Shown here: piece by piece, positions 33,524-44,528 of the stretch
How positions within the stretch are numbered: position 1 is the stretch's first letter
Layout: every line of letters begins with the position of its first letter
Made by a program: the position numbers and the translations under genes
Source: Isoetes taiwanensis
Taxonomy: Eukaryota > Streptophyta > Lycopodiopsida > Isoetales > Isoetaceae
NCBI GenBank assembly: GCA_021234155.1
Contig: JAJEKV010000023.1
Coordinates: 7,228,009-7,292,008, forward strand
Direction: 5' to 3'
Length of the DNA: 64,000 nucleotides
Notes under the pieces: generated by a model
Databases searched by the model: none
Told to the model about the DNA's origin: nothing
What the model saw: only the letters and a program-made list of their open reading frames with translations

Positions 33524-33530
33524 GACTTGG

Positions 33531-33684
33531 GGTATGGCACGCCAAGCAAGGTTTAGGTAGGCTATGGCAGGGGCTTGTCAGGTCTGGCAGGGCTAGGCAG
33601 GCTGTGGCAGGGCTGTGGCCAGGCTAGGCAAGGCCAAGAGGTAGTTGGTTGGGCTATGGCAATGTCAGGCAAATGTTGGAGCCT
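33531..33684 (+). repeat. Low-complexity GGCAGG/GGCTAGGCA-rich stretch
   Basis: Irregular repeats of (G)GCAGGGCT, GGCTAGGCAGG and TGTGGC separate the LINE from copia sequence. This may be the promoter-proximal repeat of the LINE 5' UTR or an expanded junction. Confidence 0.45.
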
Positions 33685-33796
33685 AGCTCAACATTTTGCA
33701 AACATATTGACCAAAAGTTTATCGGAAGCCAAGTTTACAAAATTCAAACAAAGTCTGGGAATATTAGCAGAGCTACAGGAGGAGTCAGAAAGTTGA
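33685..33796 (+). pseudogene. Copia polyprotein C-terminus (RNase H tail)
   Basis: SLAQHFANILTKSLSEAKFTKFKQSLGIL is the last block of copia polyproteins (ADIFTKxLxxxKFxxFxxxLGI). Only this end remains on the right of the second-family LINE. The rest was lost or is not in the window. Confidence 0.75.
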
Positions 33797-34640
33797 CTAA
33801 GGGATTTTATCTTCCCTGTTGCAAATAACAAGATTCTGTAAAATGAAAGGGGTAAATTTAAGGTGTTTATTTTCTCTGATAATCATTTGATAGTCATTTT
33901 ACAGAATTAGCTGAAGAAGGAAGTTGAGTTAAAGGATTTTATCTTCCTTAACTCAGGAACAACATGTTAAAGGATTTTATCTTCCTTTTATTTTTTCTGA
34001 TAATCATTCTACAGAATAAGCTGAAGAAGGAAGTTGAGTTAAAGGATTTTATCTTCCTTAACTCAGGAACAACATGTTAAAGGATTTTATCTTCCTTAAT
34101 TTAGAAGCAGCTTGACAACAGAAATCAGTTTTAGCATGAAAGGGGAATGTAGGAAATGATCATGCTAAAGGTTGGGAGAAGTCAAGAGCATATGAAGCAG
34201 ACATATTGCATGAAGGGGCAAGACAAATTTAAAGGTTAAGTTTTAAACAAGGTTGTGGTAAATATATCATATAAACTGAACCATTGAATATTTACATTAT
34301 TAAATGCGAGAAGATTTCGAAGCAAAGGTTCATATTGGAGGGAATTTGAACTATGAAATTGGTAAGTCCGGAGATCATTGAAGCGGCCGAGCTTGGCTCC
34401 TAATCGGCCGAATCCATGCCAGTCAGTAGGATTTGGCCCTATAAATCAAAGAGCAGAATGGAGAAAAGATTAGAGTGATCGGGTATAGCTCATTTTATAT
34501 GAGGCTTAGGCTGTCGGGGTTTGCACGAAATAATTCTAATAGTTCATACCATTGAACTTTCTGATTTGCAATTATCATATTGTTATATGATAACCCTACT
34601 TGTTATTTGCATTGAAATGCTCTATATTGCCTAGTTAATT
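33797..34640 (+). repeat. Copia 3' untranslated region with duplication, polypurine tract and 3' LTR
   Basis: After the polyprotein stop the sequence AAAGGATTTTATCTTCCTT recurs several times. A block of about 120 bp (CTGATAATCATT...CTTCCTTAACTCAGGAACAACATG) is duplicated near 33880 and 33998. AAAGGGGAA (about 34139-34147) is a good polypurine tract, followed at 34148 by TGTAGGAAATG, the probable LTR start. The LTR end was not pinned down; L1 LINE sequence starts by 34642. Confidence 0.55.
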
Positions 34641-34641
34641 C

Positions 34642-36372
34642 ATGATTAATAAATTGAAGATCCTTGCACTTGAGTTATTATTTTCTTTCAGCTCACACAT
34701 ATATTTCTCCTCTGCTTTAGTGGCTCCAAAGACTATTTATTCTGAGATAGAGAAGACCATCAGAAGATTCATTTGGAAGGGATCTCATTTAGTGAACTGG
34801 AAATATATTACCAAGCCAAAAAAATTTGGTGGTCTGGGCTGCAAAAACCTTCATTTGCAGGCTTGTGCCCTTGCTGGTAAATATGTATGGAAGTCCTTTA
34901 TTAATAATTCTAGCCCTTCTTCTCAGTTTATTAAATTCTGGCTATCTTGCTCATATCCAGATGGTCACCCTTCTATTGCTCATATTATGCCAGATTCATG
35001 TTTCAATGTTCTTCATCCTGGTTCTAACACTTCTCACCTGAACTTACGTATTATAGGGGTTGCAGAGGCAGCAGATGATGCCCTTTCTGATATGGATGCT
35101 GCTCTGCATTTTTTCACTGATGTCATGCATGTGAAGGCTGGTTTTCTCAGTACAGGAGGACCTCTCCCCTCTTCAATTATGTAACCGTAAGGAGGAGCTC
35201 TGCAAGGTGAGGGCAGCCCGCCTGTAAAAGAAATGGGCAGTGTACTGGGGAGGCGCAGCAATTATTCTAGATCAATGGCCTTCCAATCCTTGGACTGGCT
35301 ATGTCTAGATAATTTTAGAAGCATAAATTTACCACTAGCATTAGCATTATCTTATCTTATTATTGGTAGCCAATTAATATTTGGTTATTGTGTTTGGTGA
35401 TGGGGCCTAGTCCCCAGGTTTTAGATGGGTTGTTGCCCTTGCATGTGCCGTCCCATAACCCGATGGGTTCCCCTGGACGTAAAAATTTATCTTATCTTAT
35501 CTTATCTCTTATGAGGAACATAATTATGGCCTGGAATAAAGTTCACTCTTGCTTTGACTATGCTGCCCCTCAGGATCTTAATCTGCAAATGACAATCTTC
35601 TGGAACCATGTGCTTAAAAATCATCCCAGTAAGGTTTTAGCCCTGAGACATCCAAGAATCTATAAGAAGTGGTCTGACTTTGGCTTCATGTTCTTAAGTG
35701 ATCTCTACATCAACAACAAATTCATTTCTTGGACATCTTTGAGGAATATTTTGCAGGGAACTTCAAGCAACAAAAAGATCTATCTTCATATTAAATCTAT
35801 CCTTCCTCGGAATTGGTTGAATAATGTTGTTCCTAAAGCAACTAACTGGTGTCTTGATGGCAAATGTCACTACAAGGTCAGTAGGATATACTCAGCCATA
35901 AACAGATCTGATGTCCCCTCCAAGGCAATCACTAAAAGGTCTATCTCAGAAGAGGATGGTAATGCTCTATTTCATGAAGTGTGGAATTCCTTCTGTCTTC
36001 CTAAGGCTAGCTTCTTTATTTGGCTTCTGGCTAACAAAAGTATTCCAAACCTCCAAATGATCTCTAGAAGAAATGATGATATCTCTGCCCTATGCCAACT
36101 TGGTTGCAGGATGGAAGAAAATCTTGACAACATCTTCCTTTGCCCTAAACTTAATCCTTTTTGGTCGTGGTTTGATGATAAGTTGGGTTTTCTATTCCCC
36201 TCGAAAGTCACTGGCAATTTATTAACCTATATTCAAAACAATTGTGCTTTTGCCAACACCATTATGCTTATTGCATTATGGAATATCTGGAAAGCAAGAA
36301 ATAGAATTGTGTATGGTAAGAAGAACCTCTCAATTTTCTGGATTAAGATGCATTTTCAGCTTGATATTGAAT
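34642..36372 (+). pseudogene. L1-type LINE ORF2 fragment (RT end, zf-RVT), split by an insertion
   Basis: Starts within the post-RT region: MINKLKILALELLFSFSSHIYFSSAL, RRFIWKG, KPKKFGGLGCKNLHLQ. After a foreign piece (35041-35505) it resumes with RNIIMAWNKVHSCFD. It runs on to YKVSRIYSAINRS, EVWNSFCLPKASFFIWLLANKSIP, CQLGCRMEENLDNIFLCPKLNPFWSW and ALWNIWKARNRIVYG. The zf-RVT part is open without stops. Similarity in wording to the fragment at 51.4 kb (ASFFIWLLANKSIP versus VSFFIWLIANKSIP) suggests one subfamily. Confidence 0.8.
35041..35505 (+). mobile_element. Nested retroposon with (TTATC)n tail
   Basis: About 465 bases interrupt the L1 frame. They start near GGGGTTGCAGAGGCAGCAG and end GGGTTCCCCTGGACGTAAAAATTTATC followed by TTATC units. 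A short internal TTATC run sits at about 35348-35362. The 3' part (GGGGCCTAGTCCCCAGG...) is G+C-rich and palindromic. It looks like the 3' end of a non-LTR element with a microsatellite tail, but not the family at 12.3/28.4/63.8 kb. No clear target duplication was found. Confidence 0.55.
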
Positions 36373-36399
36373 CTACTGCCTCAGTCCATAAAACGAAAT

Positions 36400-37060
36400 T
36401 TGCTGACCTACTACCAACATCTACTACCAATTGCAAATTATCACACACTGAGAGCTTACTCACACCTACTACCAATTTCAAAGTATCATCCATTGGGAGT
36501 TTACCCACACCTACTATCAACTCCAAAGTCTCACCCATTAGAAGCAGAGTCACACTTACCACACCGATTACCAATTCCAAACTATCACTCATTGGAGCTT
36601 ACTCACACCTACTGCTACTTCCAAAGTATCACCCATTGGGAGCTTACTACATTTACTATGAATTGCAAAGTACAACCCCGCAAGTCCATATCACACATGC
36701 CCTACTACCAATTCTATAGTATCGCTCATGAGGAGAACACTACCAATTCCAAAGTATTATCTATGAGGATGTCTAGAGCATTTCACATTCTTATTCACAC
36801 ATACTGCTCAACCCTCTATTCTATTACCAACAAAGTATCATTCATGAGTGCATACTGACACATACACCCATGAGGACCCATACCACATCTATACCCATGG
36901 GGCCACATCTATTAACTTTAATACCAATTCTAAAGTATGACGATTCTAAAGCATCACTCATGTGAAACTCACACATCTATGATACCCATCACACCTACTG
37001 CCAATTCCAAAGTATCACCTACAAGAAGTTGACTCGCATCTATCACACTTATTGAGGTGC
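36400..37060 (+). repeat. Minisatellite array of about 45-bp units, forward orientation
   Basis: Diverged units built on CTACCAATTCCAAAGTATCACCCATTGGGAGCTTACTCACACCTA follow one another. The open frame through part of it (HTYYYF, THWELT) is a by-product of the repeat. The array starts within the tail of the L1 fragment. Confidence 0.75.
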
Positions 37061-37680
37061 TTATCCAGGAGCATCTGGAATATTTTAGCACATTCTATTT
37101 TGAGTTTTTGCAAAGTTTGAAAAAACTTGCTATTTTTGGACTTAGGAGCTTGGTATGAGCATCTGAAACATTCTGTTTTGAGGTTTTGCAAAGTTTCAAA
37201 AAGCTTGCTATTTCTAGGCTGGGGTTTGAGCAGTTTGCAAAGTTTTAAAAAAGTTGCTATTTTTAGACTGAGGTCTTGCCCATAAGCATCTGCAAAATTC
37301 TAGAACATTCTATTTTGAGTGTTTGCAAAGTCACAAAAAACTTGCTATTTTTAGACTGAGGTGCTTGCCCATGAACATCTACAACATTCTAGAACATTCT
37401 ATTTTGAGTAGTTTGGAAAGTTCCATAAAACTTTGTATTTTTAGACTGAGGTGCTTGTCCAGGAGCAATTAAAACATTCTAGAACGTTTTTTTTTAGTTT
37501 TTGCAAACTTTTAGAAAACTTTCTAAAAAAACTTGTTATTTTTAGACTGAGGTGCTTGCCCATGAGCATCTGGAACATTCGAGAACATTCTATTTTGAGT
37601 GTTTGCAAAGTTCTGAAAAGCTTTATATTTTTAGACTGAGGTGCTTGCCCAGGAGCATCTGAAACAGTCTAGAGTAAGGT
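37061..37680 (+). repeat. Central array of about 90-bp units
   Basis: Six to seven diverged units share GACTGAGGTGCTTGCCCA(T/G)GAGCATCTG, AACATTCTAGAACATTCTATTTTGAGT and GTTTGCAAAGTT...AACTTGCTATTTTTA. This array sits between two oppositely oriented minisatellite blocks. Confidence 0.75.
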
Positions 37681-38440
37681 ACTTTTTATTTTTAGATGTG
37701 GTAAAGGTTCTCATGGGTATAGATGCGGTATGGGTCCTCATGGGTGTATGTGTGAATATACTCCTCATGGATGATACTTTGGAATTAGTAGCACCGCAGT
37801 AGGTGTAAGTAGGCTCTTCATGGATAATAGTTTAGAATGAGTAATAGGCGTGAGTAAACTCCTCATGCATGGGTGCCAAGTAATAGATGTGGTAAAGATC
37901 CTCATGGGTGTAGATGTGGTATGGGTCCTCATGGGTGTATGTGTGAGTATGCTCCTCATGGATGATACTTTGGAATTAGTAGCAAGTATGATAAGAATGT
38001 CAAGTGTCCTGGAGTGTAGAATATGTGAGTAGGCTCCTCATCGGTGATACTTTGGAGTTAGTAATAAGCATAAGTAAGCTCCTCATGGGTGGTTGAGTAA
38101 TGGATGTTGATTAACATGGGAAGTTTCTTGAATATATAGGGGTTGTACTTTAGAATCCATAGTAGATGTAGTAAGCTCCCAATGGGTGATACTTTGGAAG
38201 TAGTAGTAGGTGTGAGTAAGCTCCCAATGGGTGATAGTTTGGAATTGGTAGTCAGTATAGTAAGTGTGAGTCAGCTTCCTAATGGATGAGACTTTGAAAT
38301 TGGTAGTAGGTGTGACTAAACTCCCAATGTGTGATAGTTTGGAATTGGTAGTAGATGTTGGTAGTAGGTGTATATGCATGAGTGAGCTCTTAGTGGGTGA
38401 TACTTTGGAATTGGCAGTAAGACTACATGGTCGGGCCCTT
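37681..38440 (-). repeat. Minisatellite array, the same unit in inverted orientation
   Basis: Units such as GAGTAAGCTCCCAATGGGTGATACTTTGGAATTGGTAGTAGG are the reverse complement of the unit at 36.4-37.1 kb. The three blocks therefore form a long, imperfect inverted repeat with a repeated centre. Confidence 0.75.
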
Positions 38441-38543
38441 TTCTTTTCCATCGTTCCTGAGCTCGGCCTCAGCCAGGGCCTCGCCTCTGTTTGGACATCT
38501 TTGATATTATTCTTCGGCTCGGCCTCGGCCGATACCTCACTTT
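38441..38543. repeat. G+C-rich dispersed repeat, one of two copies
   Basis: CTCGGCCTCAGCC...TTTGGACATCTTTGATATTATTC(T/C)TCGGCTC matches, in reverse, 48.68-48.79 kb. There it also lies beside a TGGGTGATACTTTGGAA unit. The CACTA element starts immediately after this copy and truncates it. Confidence 0.6.
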
Positions 38544-38649
38544 CACTACAAGAGGAAGGGGGTATTAGAGTCAGTTTTATCGTCAGAAGGATATTTCTGG
38601 TGTTTTTTGAGGTGAAAACAATGTTCTGTAGTCATTAGCAGCACTTATA

Positions 38650-39340
38650 GTTAGATATTTCTCTGATGCTAATTCTGACGCTATATCTGACTTTACGGAT
38701 GATGCTATATCATTTTAACCATTCTAACGCTACAGCTAACGTTATATCTGAGGTAGAAGCTGATGCACGATGAGTCAAAGGTGTTAACATTAGGTTCAAA
38801 TATACATGTCATCTGACTCTAATTTTGACGTTATGCCTGACTCTAAAGATGATGCTATATTATTTTAACCAATCTAATGCTATAACTGACGTTATAACTG
38901 ACGTAACAGCTGATGCACTATGAGTCAAAGGTGTTGGCATTAGGTTCAAGCATACACGTCATCTGACTCTAGTTGTGGCCATACAATTGACGCTATGTTT
39001 GACTTTATGTTGACCTCTACTTCTGACGCTATGTCTGACACTATCATTAGTTCCAATTTTGACTCTACTAGTGACTCTAGTTCTGACCTTACAATTGACG
39101 CTATGCTTGACTTTATGTTGACCTCTACTTCTGAAGCTACGTCTGACACTATCATTAGTTTCAATTTTGACTCTATCAGTGACTCTTTATTAGATGCTAC
39201 TATTGACTCTATTTCTAACCCTATGTCTGATGCTATTATTGACTCATTCAGTAGTACGAACTCTACTACTCATGCTAACATGTGATCTAACTCTTGTTTG
39301 TACATTATGTCTAGAGCTGATGCCATCATTGACTCTATGT
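38650..39340. repeat. CACTA subterminal repeat region
   Basis: Dozens of short motifs of the form TCTGACxCTA, TTGACGCTATG and TGACTCTA are packed here in clusters, with a duplicated block (GACTTTATGTTGACCTCTACTTCTGA, near 39000 and 39112). Subterminal arrays of this kind bind the TNPA-like protein in known CACTA elements. The binding role is inferred. Confidence 0.65.
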
Positions 39341-40110
39341 CTAACTTTATACCATTGACCCATATCGTATGCACTCTACTTATAGTCATGCACTTTACTA
39401 TTCATTTTAAGCCTTTTGAATAATCCCATATGCAAAGATACCAAAAGAGACATTTGCCATCTATTCAAATAACCATTTGTCTATACACTTTTAATATAAC
39501 TACTCTTTCTCTACATTTTTCATTTTCTCAAAAGTCCTCATTTCATACATACCTATGTGGCTAGAACAAGATTGCCAAGGCTACGAATATACAATAAAGT
39601 GTGCATTATCATACTTGTCTCATATGATTTAAAAGTTCCACCAATACATAATATTAGCAATTGTGTATCAAGAGGATCTCAATACAATATTCCTCAACGA
39701 CAATGACATATACTTAAAAAAAATCATTGAACTAGTCTTTAGTAATGTCATATAGCAAATCCTGCTCAACTTCTTCTATTTCATCATCATCCAATTGCAA
39801 AGGGAGCCGCGATACATGTCTCTCTGTCCCATTTTCTATGTCGTTATCCTCATCAAAGTAGTCATCAAGTATACAATGTTCTGGGCTATGCATTGGAGAC
39901 CTTACCTAAAGGCCTTGATGGTCCTCTAATTGTGAATCATGCTCGTGGTCAATGGTTTCTTCAACTGGGTCAATCAACTCCAACTCACGAGGAAGTGGAA
40001 TATCAGATGATGATCCTTGGGTATGGCAATAACTCTTCGAGAAGTTGGTCGTGAATGAACCACTATCCGCCATTTCTTATCCCTAGGATTATCATGGAAA
40101 AATACTTGCT

Positions 40111-43100
40111 TCACCTGACTAGGAAATATAAAAGTTCGTCTAGATCTCTTAAGACATGTGAAGTGTCTACCTCATAGAATCCAGAAGGGTGTACTCGAAT
40201 GGTTTGATTTCTTCCTTGGGTTTGTGTTTTGAACCATTTGGCCTTTAGCACATTCACATGGAATGAACAAAAGTTCAAGTCCATGATTTTGGTACTAACT
40301 CCAATATAATCAACATTGCCATCAATAGGATTTATGTCCTCCGCACTACATTGACTCCTTTGAAGAAAGGAAGCCATTATTCCAGAGTCAAAAGTGACAC
40401 GACCTTTATCAACTTCCTCAATACGAAAGTGTTGTTCATATGCCCACATTGAAGAATGATATCTTATCTACAAGTGAGAATAAGAAACATTAGTCATAAT
40501 TTGGTAACAAAATACAAATTGGAAAACATTGCTCGTAGTTTACAACAACATATATATTAGATTGATATCTTTAAAATATAAATAGGACTGGAATTTCTTT
40601 AATAGGAACATTCTATTCTATTCTCACAACCTAAAGCAATGTTGAAGTCATCAATGGATATCTTCTCGCCTTTCTCCTTTGCTTTGTCCATCTCTTGGAC
40701 CAACAACCAATTTGGCATTGATGAAGGTAAATCCTCTAGATGATCTGGATATCTTAATCTCCCTCTTCGAGATACTCTGTTTTCTCGTGCATATGCTTCT
40801 CTAGCCTTTTTTATTTCATCACGAGCCTTCTCATATAATTCATGCCATCGTCCAAGGCTTTCAGTATTGTTAATGACAAACCTATTGATGGCAAAAAATT
40901 CTTCATCACTTAGCTTTCGACCTTCCTTACCCAATCCTTGTAACACTTCACCTTCTAGCTCTTCGTCGATATCTTTTTTCCATATTCTAGATGCATTAGG
41001 ATGTATTGAGGTCGTAGCTTCAGTAAGAAAAAATAATGTCTCCTGTACCAAATGTCCCTCAGCAATACAACCTTCAGGCTTTGCCATTTGCCGCACAAAT
41101 CCTTTCAAAACTTTCATATATCGCTCTAAAAAGAACATCCACCTAGATGGAGCTGGACCAACGAGCATAATTTCTCGTGGCAAATGTAGTAGTAGATGCA
41201 CCTAGCATATAAACATTAATCTTCCCATATTTCAAAGTTATAATCTATAAGTATCTTGTACTTACTTGTAGGTCAAAGAAGCTAGTGGGGAAAATCATCT
41301 CAAGCATACACAAAGTCTCTACAATTTCAACTTCCATTGCAGGAATGTCTTCAACGTTAATTTCCTTTGATGCAACCCATCTAGAGAACTTGCCAAGTCT
41401 ATAAATGATTGTATGTACAGATGGTGTAAGACAGTTTTCGATAGCACAAGGAAGAAGATGCTGCACCCACACAAATGGGACATTAGTTTGCATGCATAAA
41501 AACCAAATGCATAGTATAACAAGATCTAACAATAACCTGTAAAAATTTGTGCCAATTATGTGTCTTCAATCCAGTAATTTTATCCTCCTTTGTAAAAGTC
41601 CTTTTTAGAGACGCGCCATAACCCGTAGGCGTGCGCATTTTTCTTGTTTTTTCAAAACCCATGGGCCTTGCCGAATAAGAGATGCTTTGCCATCTTTTTC
41701 GATGGGCCATAACTCTGTTCCTTGAGATCATACCTTGCATTTAGTGTCTCGCATTATCCTGTCAAGTGCCTCCACAAATAATGTGCAACATTGTTGAAAA
41801 TGTGCATTGGATCCAACAAATGTACAATCTTTAGGTCACACCAATATTCTAGTCGATAGAATATTGACAATCTCTTCATTCCCAATGGAGGAGAGTTGGA
41901 GGTGTTATTGTTCCATTTTTCCAACCAATCTTGAGGAGTTAGTACTCTTGGTTGGTTTGTTATGTCATTACCACGAAGAGAATGACCATGTGGCAAATAC
42001 TTTTGATGCCCCTTGTAAACCATCTTTGATAGATGTTTTGATCTGTACGAGGGAACTTGATCACCACATGATGGACAACCACTAGCATCTTTAGTTTGCA
42101 AACCTATATGACCCATAAATAAGTATTAATACATCATTAAACCAAAGAGAAACACTAAAATTGATCAAAGTATCTGAGGCTACACTAAACCCAGGATAAT
42201 CATGGATCGTGAAACATAAGATCCCGTGAAATGTAAAAACATGGGGTGCCTTCACAATGTCGTACATTTTTATGCCTTTCCACAATGTCTCTAGCTCCTC
42301 AACAAGAGGTTCCATGTAAACATCCATATTCTTTACTTGATACTTTCCTATTGATAACGAGTGAAAAATATATGAGAAAAATGCATAAAAACATAATGCA
42401 CTCTAGAAATATATTATATCTCAAACATTTAAATACCTGGTACAATTAACGTCAACATCATTTGTCCAGGCTTAGTTGCCATCCAAGGTGGAATTTTGTA
42501 GTTAACAACAATAATGGGCCGAACACTACGTGAGGATGACATTGTACCAAATGGACAAATACCATCCATCCCAAGTGCAAGGCGTATGTTTCTTGGCTCG
42601 CCCTTGAAAATTGGCCATTTGTCTTCAATGTGCCTCAAAGCTTTGCCGTCTGCAGGAATTCTCATGATGCCATCTTTGCTCCTATGCGTGGCATGGAAAT
42701 CCATAAATGCTGCTAGTGATGGTGACCTAAACATTTGTAGTCGAGGGATGATTGGCATATGTCTCAACACCTTCTTAGGCACTTTTGTTTTCATGTGGTC
42801 AACATATCTTGGTTCTTTGCATTTTGGACATTCTTGCATATGCTTGTACTCATTACGAAATAGAACACAATCATGGTGGACATGCATGTATGCAATTATA
42901 TTCCAACCCCAGTTCTCGTAGTAACTCTCTTGCCTCCCTTCTATTTTTAGGAAGGCAATTGTCACTTGGAAGTATCTCACCAAGCAAACTTAAAAAAGAG
43001 AACAAAGTGTCAACCCAAAGATAAAGAAATTGATAGGAAAATGCAATTGATATATTATCATATTCAAATATAAGATAAGATAAGATAAGATAAGATGATT

Positions 43101-43439
43101 TTTTACCTGAAAAAGCTCTGACACACTACTATTACTCCAACCGGATTTATGTTGCAAGTTTAGGATGAGCAAACATGTTGCTAAGCGAGATGTCTTTGCA
43201 CCAGGATATAAAGGCTTACTAGCCTCTGAATATAGAACCTTCCCTGTGCAAGTTATGTTGTCTGACTCATCTACATCCATTTTGTCCATGACGGGAGAAT
43301 AATTTTGTATTGTATCAAACAATCCAGGTTCAGGGCAAAACTCACTGCCCGAGGAGGAAACTTTTACTCCGGCCTCACCATCATCATCCGAGGACTGCCC
43401 CTCATCCTCTATGGGCTGCCAAAGATAAAACAATCTCAA
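40111..43439 (-). pseudogene. CACTA transposase (Transposase_21, DUF4218, DUF4216), multi-exon, at least one frameshift
   Basis: Exons in order from the right. An N-terminal block holds LYPGAKTSRLATCLLIL and NLQHKSGWSNSSVSELF. Next come LLGEILPSDNCLPKNRREARELL and CPKCKEPRYV, then KVLRHMPIIPRLQMFRSPS, RNIRLALGMDGICPFGTMSSS and PPWMATKPGQMML, the Transposase_21 core. Further exons have DVYMEPLVEELETLWKGI, GCPSCGDQVPSYRSKHLSK and VHLLDPMHI. Then come ITGLKTHNWHKFLQ, GPAPSRWMFFLERYMKVLKGFV (DUF4218) and VDYIGVSTKIMDLNF (DUF4216, 40111-40449). The protein cuts element ends and integrates them. Around 42,885 a one-base change splits CIHACPP from HDCVLFRNEY. One intron carries an (ATAAG)n run (43071-43096). 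Otherwise the exons are well kept, so decay is slight. Confidence 0.85.
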
Positions 43440-43718
43440 ATTAGTGGTTGTTTCAAGGTTAGTTGTTATCCTAACTTCATATCCTTAACCATTACCCTCA
43501 TTTAACCTTTAATCAATTGAAATAAATAATCATCAATATTCGTCTCAGACACATACATGATAGATTATATTGCATGAGATCACATATGCTTAAGAGTATA
43601 TGATAGTAAAATAACTGGACACTACTAAATTTATATCATAATATTATGTACACGATGTAAAATTGCACCGAAGTGCATACATCATTTCAACTTATGGTCT
43701 TAGGTCTAGGGTTATGTT

Positions 43719-44528
43719 TCAGACATAAGGAACTACAATAGGGTCACCCTTTTGTTGACGTTGTCTTCGTCTTGGGACAATCCTCCTAAAAGAGTAGTTA
43801 ATAAACAGTTCATCCCCTGGTTTTAGACTTCGCTTAGCACAAACACGAACATATGGTCCGACATGACCATGCATATAATGCAAGTCATGGTCATCTGTCT
43901 CCTCAAAATCTGCATTTGTCAACTCTGGACGATTACGTGAGCTATTTATGAGACCTGCAATATTCCCATGAAGACTTGGCCGGCCATCAACAAAAATCAA
44001 CACATTGCGATAAACATTTTGCCCCTGACTTCTACGCTCCAACCAAGATGCAGCATTCAGTGTCATGCCATAAGTAGACATGCTTGGCATGAAGGATGCT
44101 AGTTTTTGCCATGTACCCCATGGGTACGAAGGACCGCCATATGCCATCAATATTGCTATTTCTCCCGGTCGCACATTGACATGATCTAAAATATACAAAC
44201 CCCTGCCTGCCTCAGGTAAAAGCTTTGATGGTGCAATCATGTATTTATGGCCCCAATATATAAACTCCTCTAACATAGAAGGTATTTGTCCATCCCAACA
44301 TCCCATTGTCCTGCGGTCAAATGGAATAATGATGGCTTTGATGGAATCAGGGATTTCATTAGTAAAATCTCTGTCGGTCTCATCTGCATGAGTAACTATG
44401 TACGTTCCCTTCTCGAAATGAGCTCTTAAAGTTAAAACAATTGATTTTCCTCTAGTGTGTCCTAACACAAGTGGTTCAACATCATCTCCTCCACTTGTGC
44501 TATCCTTACTCGATGAGCTATCATCCAT
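43719..44528 (-). CDS. SET-domain protein carried in the CACTA element
   Basis: A 269-codon uninterrupted frame. The SET signature appears in order. Near residue 108 is AGRGLYILDHVNVRPGE and, soon after, ILMAYGG (the GxG and Y-x-G parts). Near 178-205 is LIFVDGRPSLHGNIAGLINSS (the V-D-x...N-x-x-x-x-I-N-S core). Near 232-250 is VRVCAKRSLKPGDELFINYSF (the final GDEL-x-x-x-Y block). SET proteins usually transfer methyl groups from S-adenosylmethionine to lysines, often on histones. The canonical NHSC is INSSRN here, as in several plant SET relatives. A Ser/Asp-rich head precedes the domain and a basic tail (RRIVPRRRQRQQK) follows. It starts at ATG 44528, whose A is the last base of the upstream ORF's TAA. 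Whether it is an element function or a captured host gene is open. Confidence 0.75.
   Translation of the reverse strand: MDDSSSSKDSTSGGDDVEPLVLGHTRGKSIVLTLRAHFEKGTYIVTHADETDRDFTNEIPDSIKAIIIPFDRRTMGCWDGQIPSMLEEFIYWGHKYMIAPSKLLPEAGRGLYILDHVNVRPGEIAILMAYGGPSYPWGTWQKLASFMPSMSTYGMTLNAASWLERRSQGQNVYRNVLIFVDGRPSLHGNIAGLINSSRNRPELTNADFEETDDHDLHYMHGHVGPYVRVCAKRSLKPGDELFINYSFRRIVPRRRQRQQKGDPIVVPYV

Larger units (their letters stand above)
28365..33530 (-). mobile_element. Second-family LINE, near full length but decayed, with (CCTT)n tail
   Basis: In element sense (minus strand) there is a gag-like ORF1 region, an apurinic-type endonuclease, an RT with YADD, a 3' UTR with the structured motif, and a tail of CCTT units (plus 28365-28395). 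It is visibly more G+C-rich than its flanks. Frameshifts split every domain. RT features (FVDFAKAFD, GVRQGCPLSPTLFGLYIDQLEAWL, YADDVDLLA, LLYGVEVW) differ from the L1 family at 4.1 kb. It belongs to another LINE clade that I cannot name with certainty. The 5' boundary is approximate. Confidence 0.85.

Noticed and set aside
28930-33560. Plus-strand frames across the second-family LINE
   Set aside because: G+C-rich shadow frames of the minus-strand element; no motifs, while the minus strand has endonuclease and RT.
36400-38440. CRISPR-like array
   Set aside because: Repeats are diverged and lack unique regular spacers; this is a minisatellite in a plant genome.
42514-42921. Plus-strand frame opposite the CACTA transposase
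   Set aside because: No domain; the minus strand shows clear Transposase_21 motifs.
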